DNA of 39,947 nucleotides from Lachnospiraceae bacterium (lineage in GTDB: Bacteria > Bacillota > Clostridia > Oscillospirales > CAG-272). The notes beneath the pieces are model-generated. The model saw nothing but the letters and a program-made list of their open reading frames with translations, was not told the DNA's origin and searched no databases. Where the stretch lies: NCBI GenBank assembly GCA_024404495.1, contig JAKSPT010000024.1:1-39947 (forward strand). Reading direction: 5' to 3'. Positions within the stretch are counted from its first letter, which is position 1, and every line of letters begins with the position of its first letter. This document shows positions 14,549 to 22,190 of the stretch, in pieces. The translations under genes were made by a program, and so were the position numbers.

Positions 14549-15244
14549 GTGAAAAAGATGACTGTCTTTTTTCTTGTGCTACTTCTCTGCGTCGGGTGTG
14601 ACGGAAAGGCAGAACGGATTATTGTTAAGCAGTATGAGGTGAAAAGCGAACTGGAAGGCGTGGATGACATCATGACGCCCAAGGTCGTGACCGAAATTGC
14701 CACGCAGATCGTGAAGGGCAAGGTCCTTTCCCTGACGAAGACCGAACTGAATCCTTTGGGCGCTTTTACGTTTTCGTATCGGGTGCGCGTGGAGGAGATT
14801 CTCTTTGACGCGGAGGATCGGCTGAACGGCGGCGAAAAGATCGAGGTGATCTCCTCAAAAGGGCTCCTTCCGGTCTCCGATGCGGTCGGGCTGTTTGAAA
14901 GCAAGGGTTTGACGCACGACCTGCCGCTGACCGGGAGCAAGAAAAACGATTACGTTCTTCAAACGCAGGGAAACAGCATCCCTTTGGAGGCGGGCGGGAC
15001 GTATTATCTGTATCTGAGAGCCGAGGGAAAAAACGGATACCGGGAGTGCGGATGGGATCTCCTTTACCGGTTGAAAGGGGATCAGGCGATCTCCGGCACG
15101 GCGGAGGGAGAACGGACCGAACCGGCTTCCGACGCGGAAAAACGGATCCGGGAGCTGATCGCTTCCAGAGAAGGACTTGACGACGGGTTTTATCTGTCGG
15201 ATCTGATCGGCGCATACAAAAAAGAGCACGAAGAGGACCGCTGA
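14549..15244 (+). CDS. Small lipoprotein sharing a domain with the upstream membrane protein
   Basis: A lipoprotein of about 231 residues: signal peptide KKMTVFFLVLLLCVGC with the lipidated Cys, then an extracellular domain related to the preceding gene product (V-R-V-x-x-I-x-x-D and S-S-K-G-L-L-P-V-S-D-A blocks). The domain ends with GTYYLYLRAEGKNGY, parallel to KTYLMFLDDPYV in the neighbour. The GTG at 14549 has AGGTGA five bases upstream and is preferred; GTG at 14540 and ATG at 14558 are alternatives and do not change the lipobox. The family is unknown to me. It is the last gene of the sigma-factor group; its stop codon lies inside the terminator loop. Confidence 0.7.
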   Translation: MKKMTVFFLVLLLCVGCDGKAERIIVKQYEVKSELEGVDDIMTPKVVTEIATQIVKGKVLSLTKTELNPLGAFTFSYRVRVEEILFDAEDRLNGGEKIEVISSKGLLPVSDAVGLFESKGLTHDLPLTGSKKNDYVLQTQGNSIPLEAGGTYYLYLRAEGKNGYRECGWDLLYRLKGDQAISGTAEGERTEPASDAEKRIRELIASREGLDDGFYLSDLIGAYKKEHEEDR

Positions 15245-15261
15245 ACGGCGGTCCTTTTTTT
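15234..15261 (+). terminator. Intrinsic terminator overlapping a stop codon
   Basis: AGGACCGC pairs with GCGGTCCT around TGAACG and is followed by seven T. The TGA stop of the lipoprotein gene (15242-15244) is in the loop, so the left arm of the stem encodes the last residues. Confidence 0.9.
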
Positions 15262-15299
15262 CGGAAAGGCGGGAAAACGGTACGGGACAGAAAAAATAA

Positions 15300-15328
15300 T
15301 TGACAAAATCCCCGTTCTGTGCTATACT
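15300..15328 (+). promoter_or_regulatory. Sigma-A promoter for SBP6 and SGNH hydrolase
   Basis: TTGACA (15300-15305), 17 bases ending in TGC, and TATACT (15323-15328). The extended -10 context GTGCTATACTGAA recurs at several other promoters in this window. The start codon follows 50 bases later, with GGAAAGGAAAA as ribosome binding site. Confidence 0.85.
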
Positions 15329-15378
15329 GAAAACAGCGAAATACCCAAAAATCCGACTTAACGGAAAGGAAAACCGAT

Positions 15379-16872
15379 ATGAAAAACAAATCTCCGTTCC
15401 GCCTTCTTGCCGCGATCCTCGCGCTGCTGACGCTCTGCGGGCTTGTTGTTTCCTGTGCCAAGCCGGGCGATAATCCGGGCGATACCGGCAATTCGACCGC
15501 CTCGCAGACAGAAGAAGAAACCCGCGTCGTCAATCACCTCCCCGATATGGACCTCGACGGGTACGAATACGCCGTCGTCTGCTGGGAGATCACCTCGTGG
15601 GGCAACCACATCAATATGGACCTCTTTGCCGAGGAGCTCAACTCCGACCCGATCAACGACGCGGTCTATGAGCGCAACGAGCGTCTGAAGGAGAAATACA
15701 ATTTCGATATCACCTTCGATTCGGTCGAATCCGCCGAGCTGACCGCCAAGATCAATCAGCTTTTCCGGGCGAACAACGACGTCTACGACCTGATCTACAT
15801 CAACGCGAACGAGGTCTCCGGTCTCGTTCTTGACGGCGCCTTCCTTGATTTCGAGACGAACTTCGACTACTGCGACCTCGATCAGCCCTACTGGGATCAG
15901 GGCATCCGCGAGCAGCTTTCCTTCGCGGATCACACCTATCTGATGGCTTCTTCCTATAACATCTGCGACGAGGACGCGACCTCCTCCATCGTCTTCAACA
16001 AGAAGATCGCGGCGGACGAAGGGCTGGAAAGCTTCTACGATCTCGCCCGTACCGGCGCGTGGACCTTTGACTCCCTCTATGAGAATATGACCGCGTTTGA
16101 CGGCGATATCAACGGCGACGGCAAGATGAAGCACGGCGACGACGTCTTCGGCTTCATCGGCGGCGACGACGTTGCGGTCACCTTCTTCTTCGGCGGCGGC
16201 GCTCGTCTGACCGAAAAGGACGACGACGACCTGCCGGTGGACGTGTTCAATACCGACCGTACCTTCGATATCTACGACGGTCTCGAAGCGATCATGTACG
16301 ATCCGATGTTCCTCAACCATCATCACGAGCCGATCAGCGATATCGACACCAGACAGCTCTTCATCGCGGGCGACGGTCTCTTCTACTGGACGAGAATGGA
16401 CGATATCCGCGAGATGCGCGGCGAAGAGGGCATCGACTTCGGTATCCTTCCCGTCCCGAAATACGACGAGGAGCAGGAAAACTACATCTGCCATATCTCC
16501 AAGTGGACCAACGGCTTTATGTCGGTCCTCAACTGTGAGGAAAACCCGGATACCGTCGGCTTCATCATGGAAGCGATGGCGTCCAACTCCTACTACACGC
16601 TGACCGAGGCTTACTACGATATCACGCTGAAATACAAAGCGACGAGAGACAACGAATCACAGGATATGCTCGATATCATCGTCAACAACCGCACCGTCGA
16701 TATCGGCGATATCTTCGACTTCGGCGGCTTCTCCGAGCCCGTCCTCCGTTACGGTCATACCCCGGGCAAGCCCACCGAGATGGCGTCCACCTACGCGAAA
16801 TATGAGGATAAGATCGACTCGGATATCTCCAAGTTCATCGACAAGGTCGAGCTTCTGGACTCCCTGAGCTGA
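15379..16872 (+). CDS. Solute-binding lipoprotein SBP6, dispersed paralogue of the array
   Basis: A 497-residue lipoprotein with signal peptide, lipobox VVSC and Cys26, then a Gly/Asn/Asp linker. It keeps the family frame: HLPDMDLDGYEYAVVCWE (equivalent of the THDLPP-TFDGY-LHW block), FAEELNSDPINDAV, DLDQPYWDQGIREQLSF, the EF-hand-like loop DGDINGDGKMKHGDD, GILPVPKYDEEQ and RDNESQDMLDIIVNNR. It differs from SBP1-SBP5 in ligand-proximal segments, for example the NHHHEPISDIDTRQLF loop. Transcribed alone with the SGNH hydrolase 24 bp behind it. As in the array, no permease or ATPase is nearby. Its ligand is unknown; association with an esterase-like enzyme points to an acylated glycan. Confidence 0.88.
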   Translation: MKNKSPFRLLAAILALLTLCGLVVSCAKPGDNPGDTGNSTASQTEEETRVVNHLPDMDLDGYEYAVVCWEITSWGNHINMDLFAEELNSDPINDAVYERNERLKEKYNFDITFDSVESAELTAKINQLFRANNDVYDLIYINANEVSGLVLDGAFLDFETNFDYCDLDQPYWDQGIREQLSFADHTYLMASSYNICDEDATSSIVFNKKIAADEGLESFYDLARTGAWTFDSLYENMTAFDGDINGDGKMKHGDDVFGFIGGDDVAVTFFFGGGARLTEKDDDDLPVDVFNTDRTFDIYDGLEAIMYDPMFLNHHHEPISDIDTRQLFIAGDGLFYWTRMDDIREMRGEEGIDFGILPVPKYDEEQENYICHISKWTNGFMSVLNCEENPDTVGFIMEAMASNSYYTLTEAYYDITLKYKATRDNESQDMLDIIVNNRTVDIGDIFDFGGFSEPVLRYGHTPGKPTEMASTYAKYEDKIDSDISKFIDKVELLDSLS

Positions 16873-16896
16873 CCCGATAAGAAAGGATAAGTCATC

Positions 16897-17526
16897 ATGC
16901 GTATTCTGTTTCAGGGTGATTCCATTACCGACGTCGGCAGAAATACCGAGCGCGGCAGTCTCGTTTCGGTCGGTCAGGGCTATCCCTGCCTCCTCACCGC
17001 GCGTCTGACCGCTTACAACCCGGGTTGGTTCGAGTGCATCAACCGCGGCATTTCGGGCAACCGCATCGTCGATCTCTACGCCCGCATCAAGTGCGATTTC
17101 TGGAACCTTGAGCCCGATCTTTGCAGCATCCTGCTCGGCGTCAACGACGTCTGGCACGAATTCGGCGGCAAAAACGGCGTCGACGCGAAGCGGTTCTACA
17201 ACGTCTACAAAATGCTCGTGGACGACACGCTCGAACGTTTCCCGAAGATGAAATTCATTCTGATGGAGCCCTTCTGCCTGAAGGGTCCCGCGACGCAGGG
17301 CGTCTGGGACGACTTCCGCCGGGAGACCGATCTGCGCGGCGAGGCTGTCCGCAGGATCGCCGAAGATACGAAGCAGACCTTCCTTCCCTTGCAGAAGATG
17401 CTTGACGACGCCTGCGAAAAGGCGCCCGCCACCCATTGGCTGGGCGACGGCGTGCATCCCACTCCGGCAGGACATCAGCTCATCGCCGACGCGTGGATGG
17501 AAATCGCGAAGCCGCTGCTCTTCTGA
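16897..17526 (+). CDS. SGNH/GDSL hydrolase, probable carbohydrate esterase
   Basis: A 209-residue cytoplasmic SGNH enzyme with all canonical blocks: GDSIT at residues 7-11 (Ser9 nucleophile), GISGNRI (oxyanion Gly), LLGVNDVWHE (Asn) and DGVHPTPAGH (catalytic Asp and His). The length and compact layout match small acetylesterases acting on sugars or oligosaccharides (rhamnogalacturonan or acetylxylan esterase-like). There is no signal peptide, so it would deacetylate imported sugars. The GAAAGGA site lies close upstream, 24 bp after SBP6. Unlike the SGNH gene at 132-929 it keeps the full catalytic set, and the two are not close relatives. Confidence 0.9.
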   Translation: MRILFQGDSITDVGRNTERGSLVSVGQGYPCLLTARLTAYNPGWFECINRGISGNRIVDLYARIKCDFWNLEPDLCSILLGVNDVWHEFGGKNGVDAKRFYNVYKMLVDDTLERFPKMKFILMEPFCLKGPATQGVWDDFRRETDLRGEAVRRIAEDTKQTFLPLQKMLDDACEKAPATHWLGDGVHPTPAGHQLIADAWMEIAKPLLF

Positions 17527-17549
17527 ACCGGACGTTTTCAACACAGTCA

Positions 17550-17591
17550 AAAAAAGATGAAGAAGCGGTTTTGCCCTTCTTCATCTTTTTT
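17550..17591. terminator. A/T-flanked hairpin terminator, potentially bidirectional
   Basis: A 16-bp stem (AAAAAAGATGAAGAAG with CTTCTTCATCTTTTTT) around a ten-base loop; the right arm ends in six T. It lies between the SGNH hydrolase and the large beta-helix gene, only seven bases before the ribosome binding site of the latter. Confidence 0.88.
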
Positions 17592-17614
17592 CCGAAAAAG
17601 AGGTGCTTTTCATT

Positions 17615-20600
17615 GTGAAAAAGAGAATGAACCGGAAGCTTCTGATCTCCGGTATTGCCCTTCTGCTTCTGCTCCCGCTCCTTTTCGCCTGCCGGGAGAC
17701 CGGCGGGAAAACCGGGGAAACCGAGCCTCCGGAGACCGATGATCCCGAGGGCGCGTTCCTTCTGAAACACGAAGACGGGACGGCGGCGTTCCGGATCGTG
17801 CGCGGCGACAACGCGTCGAACGCGATCCTTTCCTGTGCCTCGACGGTGAGAAAAGAAACCGAACGGCTCTTCGGGATCTCTCCCGAGCTCGCCAGCGACT
17901 GGTCGATGGAAACGCTTCCGGAGGAGGAAAAAGCCGCGCTTCCCGAACTGCTGATCGGCGTGACCGACCGGGCGGAAAGCGAACGCGCTCTTGCGGAACT
18001 GTCTGAAAACGGATATCTGATCCGGGTGGACGGGAACAAGCTCGTCGTCATCGGGGCAAGCGAAAATCTGACGTCGGTCGCCGTCAGCAGACTGATGGGG
18101 GAACTCGGAAAAATGGGAAAAGACGAAAAAGCGATCCCCGCTTCCTTTGAGATCCGCGGGGAACGGCAGGGCGCTTATCAGCCGATCGCCGCCGAAAACG
18201 CGGCGGCAAAAACTCCCGTGCTGATCGACACGGTGTACGGCACCGACGAGCCGGTGATCGCCGCGGCAATCGTGACGGGCGCCGACCCTTCCGGCAAGAC
18301 TGACTGCACCGCCGTGATCCAGAAGGCGCTTGACAACTGTTCGTCTGCCGGCGGCGGGATCGTTTTCCTGCCCGAAGGGACGTATCTGATCAAGGGCGCG
18401 CTGACGATCCCCTCCTTTGTAGTACTGCAAGGCGACTGGGAGGACCCGGAAGGGACGCCCGGTCCGTATTACGGCACCGTCCTCCTCGCCGAGCCGAAGG
18501 AACTGACCGGGAACGCGGTCAAGGACCCGACGGCAAGCCCTCTGATCACGCTGAACGCAAACTCCGGCGCGGTCGGACTGACGGTCTATTACCCGAAGCA
18601 GGACGCGGCGAAGCCGGTGCCCTACGGTTACACCTTCTTCTCGACCGAGGTCGAGATCGCGATGCTGAAAAACATCACGATCCTCAACGCTTACCGCGGG
18701 ATCGGCATTTCCCCGGCGGACCCCGGTCAAAACAATCACGAGCTGATGCAGCTCGAGCATATCCGCGTCTGCGGGCTTGAGACCGCGATCCGGATGTACC
18801 GCTCCTCCGAGGTCGGTTTTTCGACCGACGTCCGCGTGTCGCCCTCTTACTGGATCGGCGCCGGGCGGGGCTTTGCGTGTGCCGACGAAGATTCCCTCCG
18901 TGCCGTGCTTCTGAAAGACGGCATCGGTCTGGACCTCGCCGCCCTCGACGATGAAATGTTTTCCGGCGTTTCGGTCGACGGGTACCATATCGGCATCCGC
19001 TATGCGGCCACCTCCGCGGTGCGCGGCGTATGGGGCACGGTCACCGAACTTTCCGTGACCGACTGTGAGATCGGCATCAAAGCGGACACCGTCAATACCG
19101 ACGTCGGGATCGTGATCGCGAACAGCGTCATCGAGGGCTCGGAATACGCCATCCTCGGCGATCCGTCGACCGGACCGATCAAGCTCTGCGGCGTGAAAAC
19201 GGTCGGCGAGGTCACGGGAAGGGTGCTCGTTGACAAAGAAAGCGACGTTTCTGCGCTTACCGTGAAGCACGGAACGGTACCCGGATACCCGCAGAAGCTC
19301 TTCCTCGTTCCCGTGACCGAAAAGAAAGCAGCGGCGGATATCACCGATCTTTTGCAGAGCACGCTGAACGAAGCGGGAAAGAGCGGCGGTATCGTCCTTC
19401 TGCCCGCCGGGGTCTACCGGATCGAAAAGCAGATCACGGTGCCCGGAAACGTCCTGCTCTGCGGCAGTACCGCCGGGATCTTCATCAAGGACACCCGCTG
19501 GGTCGCCGGCGGAACGGTGATCCTTTCCTACGTGGAAGGGAAGAACGCTCTGATCCTGAAAGCGGGGAGCGGTCTTGACGGTCTGCGCTTCTGGGCGCCG
19601 ATGACCGATCCCGGGACGGTCATGAAACTCGCGGAGCAGAAAGGCGAATCGGCGCTTGCCGCGATCCCTGCGCTGATCAAGGGCGAGGGCAGCGGCATCA
19701 CGATCCTCAATACCGTCGTCTGCTCGGCGGTGAACGGCGTCGATCTTTCGGACTGCGACGCGCACCTCGTCAAGCGGCTCTACGGCTGTGCCTATGCAAC
19801 CTTCCTGACGGTCGGCGGCAAGGACGGGACCGTGGAGGAATGTCTTTCCAATCCCTCCTTCATTGACCGCAACGGTCTGACGCCCCTCTTTGATCCCGCC
19901 CGCACGAACCCGAAAAATTGGGAATACTATATCGGCAGCGAGGCGGGCGAGAGCTTCGCCGTCCTGCGCGACCGTGTGATGCACCGGTATTCGGTGATGA
20001 TCCGCGTCGTGAACGCGCGGAACGAACGCATTCAGAACGTCTTTATGTACGCCTCCCACGATCACATCGTCTGCGAAAATTCCGACGCGCTTCTGATCAA
20101 CACCTCCGCCGACTCGCTCAACCGGTATGAGATTCTGGTCAAAGGCGGCAGCGTCGTCTCGCTGAACTCCCTGCGCTCCTGCGGCGTTTCCTGTGAGGTC
20201 CAAAGCGGCAGACTTCTGATGTACAACCGCACCGCGGTCAGCTATTACGCCGAAAAGCCCTTTGATTCCGACCTCGGACCGGACGTCATTCGCTGGACCG
20301 AAAAGAAAACGGTCCTCAACTGCGACAGCGCGTCGGGGATCGGCGACGCAACCCTCACCAAAAAAGCCGAGTGGGTCGAGGAGGGAAAAGCGGCGCTTTA
20401 CAAGCATCACAAAGGCTCCGGGATCGACGTGATCCTCTGGACGAAGCTCTCTCCGATCGACGTTTCCGATTTCGTTGACGGCGGTTACCTCCATCTCTCG
20501 GTCTGGATCACCGACGCCTCCCTCCTTACATGGGGCGGGCAGATCGAGCTGACGAGCAGCGGCACCTGCGATCAGCAGGAGCTCGCCTGGAGCCCCGCGG

Positions 20601-20773
20601 TCTTCATTACGCACGACGGCTGGAACGATATCTATCTCCCCTTCGAAACCGCTCTCGAAAACGGCGGCTCCTTCGATCCCACCCGCGCCAACTTCTTCCG
20701 CCTCTTCCTCAACTTCGGCGCCGCTTCCTCCGAATGCGACGTCGTGGTGGACAACGTATTCGTGTGCAGATAA
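17615..20773 (+). CDS. Large lipoprotein with two pectate-lyase-like beta-helix regions
   Basis: A 1052-residue exported lipoprotein. Signal peptide with lipobox LFAC, then a TEPPETDD linker. Residues about 45-180 resemble the N-terminal accessory domain found before some glycosidase domains (LLIGVTDRAESERALAEL, GYLIRVDGNKLVVIG). Two tandem segments start like Pectate_lyase_3 domains: TDCTAVIQKALDNC with GGGIVFLPEGTYLI near residue 228, and ADITDLLQSTLNEAG with SGGIVLLPAGVYRI near residue 572; each leads into repetitive beta-helix-like sequence. The C-terminal 150 residues (LHLSVWITD, GWNDIYLPFETALENGGSF, DVVVDNVFVC) look like a jelly-roll carbohydrate-binding domain. GTG at 17615 is preferred because AAGAGGTG is nine bases upstream. 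It probably binds or degrades a polysaccharide at the cell surface; enzyme activity is not proven by the sequence. Confidence 0.8.
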   Translation: MKKRMNRKLLISGIALLLLLPLLFACRETGGKTGETEPPETDDPEGAFLLKHEDGTAAFRIVRGDNASNAILSCASTVRKETERLFGISPELASDWSMETLPEEEKAALPELLIGVTDRAESERALAELSENGYLIRVDGNKLVVIGASENLTSVAVSRLMGELGKMGKDEKAIPASFEIRGERQGAYQPIAAENAAAKTPVLIDTVYGTDEPVIAAAIVTGADPSGKTDCTAVIQKALDNCSSAGGGIVFLPEGTYLIKGALTIPSFVVLQGDWEDPEGTPGPYYGTVLLAEPKELTGNAVKDPTASPLITLNANSGAVGLTVYYPKQDAAKPVPYGYTFFSTEVEIAMLKNITILNAYRGIGISPADPGQNNHELMQLEHIRVCGLETAIRMYRSSEVGFSTDVRVSPSYWIGAGRGFACADEDSLRAVLLKDGIGLDLAALDDEMFSGVSVDGYHIGIRYAATSAVRGVWGTVTELSVTDCEIGIKADTVNTDVGIVIANSVIEGSEYAILGDPSTGPIKLCGVKTVGEVTGRVLVDKESDVSALTVKHGTVPGYPQKLFLVPVTEKKAAADITDLLQSTLNEAGKSGGIVLLPAGVYRIEKQITVPGNVLLCGSTAGIFIKDTRWVAGGTVILSYVEGKNALILKAGSGLDGLRFWAPMTDPGTVMKLAEQKGESALAAIPALIKGEGSGITILNTVVCSAVNGVDLSDCDAHLVKRLYGCAYATFLTVGGKDGTVEECLSNPSFIDRNGLTPLFDPARTNPKNWEYYIGSEAGESFAVLRDRVMHRYSVMIRVVNARNERIQNVFMYASHDHIVCENSDALLINTSADSLNRYEILVKGGSVVSLNSLRSCGVSCEVQSGRLLMYNRTAVSYYAEKPFDSDLGPDVIRWTEKKTVLNCDSASGIGDATLTKKAEWVEEGKAALYKHHKGSGIDVILWTKLSPIDVSDFVDGGYLHLSVWITDASLLTWGGQIELTSSGTCDQQELAWSPAVFITHDGWNDIYLPFETALENGGSFDPTRANFFRLFLNFGAASSECDVVVDNVFVCR

Positions 20774-20778
20774 GGAAC

Positions 20779-20814
20779 GGGGACGCGGGGGACGCGGGGG
20801 ACGCAGGGGACGCG
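20779..20814. repeat. Four tandem copies of a 9-bp unit
   Basis: GGGGACGCG is repeated four times (third copy ends in A) starting five bases after the stop codon of the beta-helix lipoprotein. It is a short minisatellite of unknown role. Confidence 0.85.
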
Positions 20815-20816
20815 GT

Positions 20817-20839
20817 GTTCTTTCTCTGAGAGAAAGAAC
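20817..20839. repeat. Perfect 10-bp hairpin next to the 9-bp repeats
   Basis: GTTCTTTCTC and GAGAAAGAAC surround TGA. With the tandem repeats on one side and more hairpins on the other it looks like part of a composite intergenic repeat. It lacks a T run and is not a standard terminator. Confidence 0.75.
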
Positions 20840-21030
20840 CAAAGAGGCATAAGGGGTACATAATGTTTGGGTACTCCGAATACAGCTTCTTTGTTCCCGG
20901 GAGAAATCATCTTTGGTGATCTCCCGTCCCGATCCGCCTCCCCCGGTGTCTTCGCATTGCGCGCTGCTACCAAGTCTTTATCCGAAGCACTCCGCCCTCA
21001 TTCAGTCGGTTCAAAAGTAACTGAAAAAGG
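20840..21030. other. Gene-free intergenic stretch with a bulged hairpin
   Basis: There is no supportable gene. GGGAG at 20899-20903 and CTCCC at 20921-20925 form the base of a hairpin whose inner stem is ATCA with TGAT. A 65-codon open frame from 20867 lacks a ribosome binding site and runs through the hairpins. I suspect a dispersed repeat of this genome, but only one copy is in view. Confidence 0.4.
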
Positions 21031-21060
21031 CATCCCCGTGATTCGTCACGGGGATGTTTT
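21031..21060 (+). terminator. Intrinsic terminator with TTCG loop
   Basis: CATCCCCGTGA pairs perfectly with TCACGGGGATG around TTCG, followed by TTTT and, after CTGAC, a further T tract. It is the first strong plus-strand terminator after the beta-helix gene, about 260 bp past its stop. Confidence 0.85.
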
Positions 21061-21138
21061 CTGACTTTTTCTTTTTTCTCGTCCGCTTTCCATTGGTCGC
21101 CGCTCCTGCGTGTCCTCCCGCCATTCCCGTCAAAAACC

Positions 21139-21179
21139 AAAAAAATCCGGGCGCTCCGTTTTCACGGTGCGTCCGGATT
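21139..21179 (-). terminator. Intrinsic terminator after argF
   Basis: On the minus strand a 16-bp stem with three imperfect pairs (AATCCGGACGCACCGT with ACGGAGCGCCCGGATT) closes a GAAA loop and is followed by TTTTT. It begins ten bases after the argF stop and ends the argGHF transcript. Confidence 0.9.
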
Positions 21180-21188
21180 CATTGATTG

Positions 21189-22175
21189 TTAAAGCGTTGC
21201 CGCCATGACCGCCTTGATGGTGTGCATCCGGTTTTCCGCCTCCCGGAAGACGCGGGATGCCGCCGACTCGAAGACGGCGTCCTCTACCTCCATGCAGTCG
21301 ATGCCGAACGTTTCGCCTACCTTTTTGCCGACCGAGGTGTTCAGATCGTGGAAAGCGGGGAGGCAGTGCATGAAGATCGCGGTCTCCTTTGCCCCCGCCA
21401 TCAGTTTTTCGGTGACGCGGTAGGGCGTGAGGAGCGGGACGCGCTCCCTCCAGACCTCCTCCGGCTCGCCCATCGAGACCCAGACGTCGGTATAGAGGAC
21501 GTCTGCGTCCTTCACGGCCTTTTCGGGGTCGGTCTCGAAGATCAGCTTCGCGCCGGTCTCCTTTGCGATCTCTTCGCATTTTGTGCGAAGCGCGGTCGCG
21601 GGGAAGAATGCCTCGGGCGCGCAGGCGACGAAGGTCATCCCCATCTTCGCGCAGCCGATCATCAGGGAATTTCCCATATTGAAGCGGGCGTCGCCGAAAT
21701 AGACGAGCTTCTTTCCCTTGAGGGAACCGAATTCTTCCCTTATCGTGAGCAGATCGGCCAAGATCTGCGTCGGATGGAAGTCGTCTGTCAGACCGTTCCA
21801 CACCGGGACGCCGGAAAGGGAAGCGAGCGCTTCGACGTGCTTCTGGGAATATCCGCGGAACTCGATCCCGTCGAACATTCCGCCGAGGACGCGCGCGGTA
21901 TCGGCAATGCTTTCCTTCTTTCCCATTTGGGAGCCGGTCGGGTCAAGGTAGACCGGGTGGATCCCGAGGTCCGCCGCCGCGACCTCAAAGGCGCAGCGGG
22001 TGCGGGTGGAGGTCTTCTCGAAGATGAGAGCGACGTTCTTTCCCTCGTGATCTCTGTGCGGGATGCGGTTTTTCTTTTTGAACTTATAGTCCGCGGCGAG
22101 GTCGAGAAGGTACCCGATCTCGTCCGGGGTGTAGTCGAGGAGCGTCAGAAGGCTCCTGCCTTTCAGGTCGATCAC
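21189..22175 (-). CDS. argF: Ornithine carbamoyltransferase
   Basis: A 328-residue OTC: ornithine plus carbamoyl phosphate gives citrulline. The carbamoyl-phosphate loop STRTR lies near residue 55 (FEKTSTRTRCAFE), the HPTQ motif is present (DDFHPTQILADLL), and the ornithine-binding HCLPAF motif is in MHCLPAFHDLNT. Length matches the family. The start is GTG at 22175 with AAGGA nine bases upstream, 15 bp after argH, so translation is probably coupled. It is the last gene of argG-argH-argF. An anabolic role is inferred from the biosynthetic neighbours; there is no arcA or arcC nearby, so a catabolic ADI pathway role is unlikely. Confidence 0.95.
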   Translation of the reverse strand: MIDLKGRSLLTLLDYTPDEIGYLLDLAADYKFKKKNRIPHRDHEGKNVALIFEKTSTRTRCAFEVAAADLGIHPVYLDPTGSQMGKKESIADTARVLGGMFDGIEFRGYSQKHVEALASLSGVPVWNGLTDDFHPTQILADLLTIREEFGSLKGKKLVYFGDARFNMGNSLMIGCAKMGMTFVACAPEAFFPATALRTKCEEIAKETGAKLIFETDPEKAVKDADVLYTDVWVSMGEPEEVWRERVPLLTPYRVTEKLMAGAKETAIFMHCLPAFHDLNTSVGKKVGETFGIDCMEVEDAVFESAASRVFREAENRMHTIKAVMAATL

Positions 22176-22190
22176 TTTGGTTTTTCCTTG

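Noticed and set aside
20779..20839. CRISPR-like array
   Set aside because: Units are 9 bp without spacers; it is a plain tandem repeat.
17480..20842. 1120-codon open frame on the minus strand
   Set aside because: Antisense to the beta-helix lipoprotein, low-complexity Asp/Arg/Val sequence and no start signal.
20867..21064. 65-codon frame in the gap after the beta-helix gene
   Set aside because: No ribosome binding site, and it runs through a hairpin and the terminator stem.
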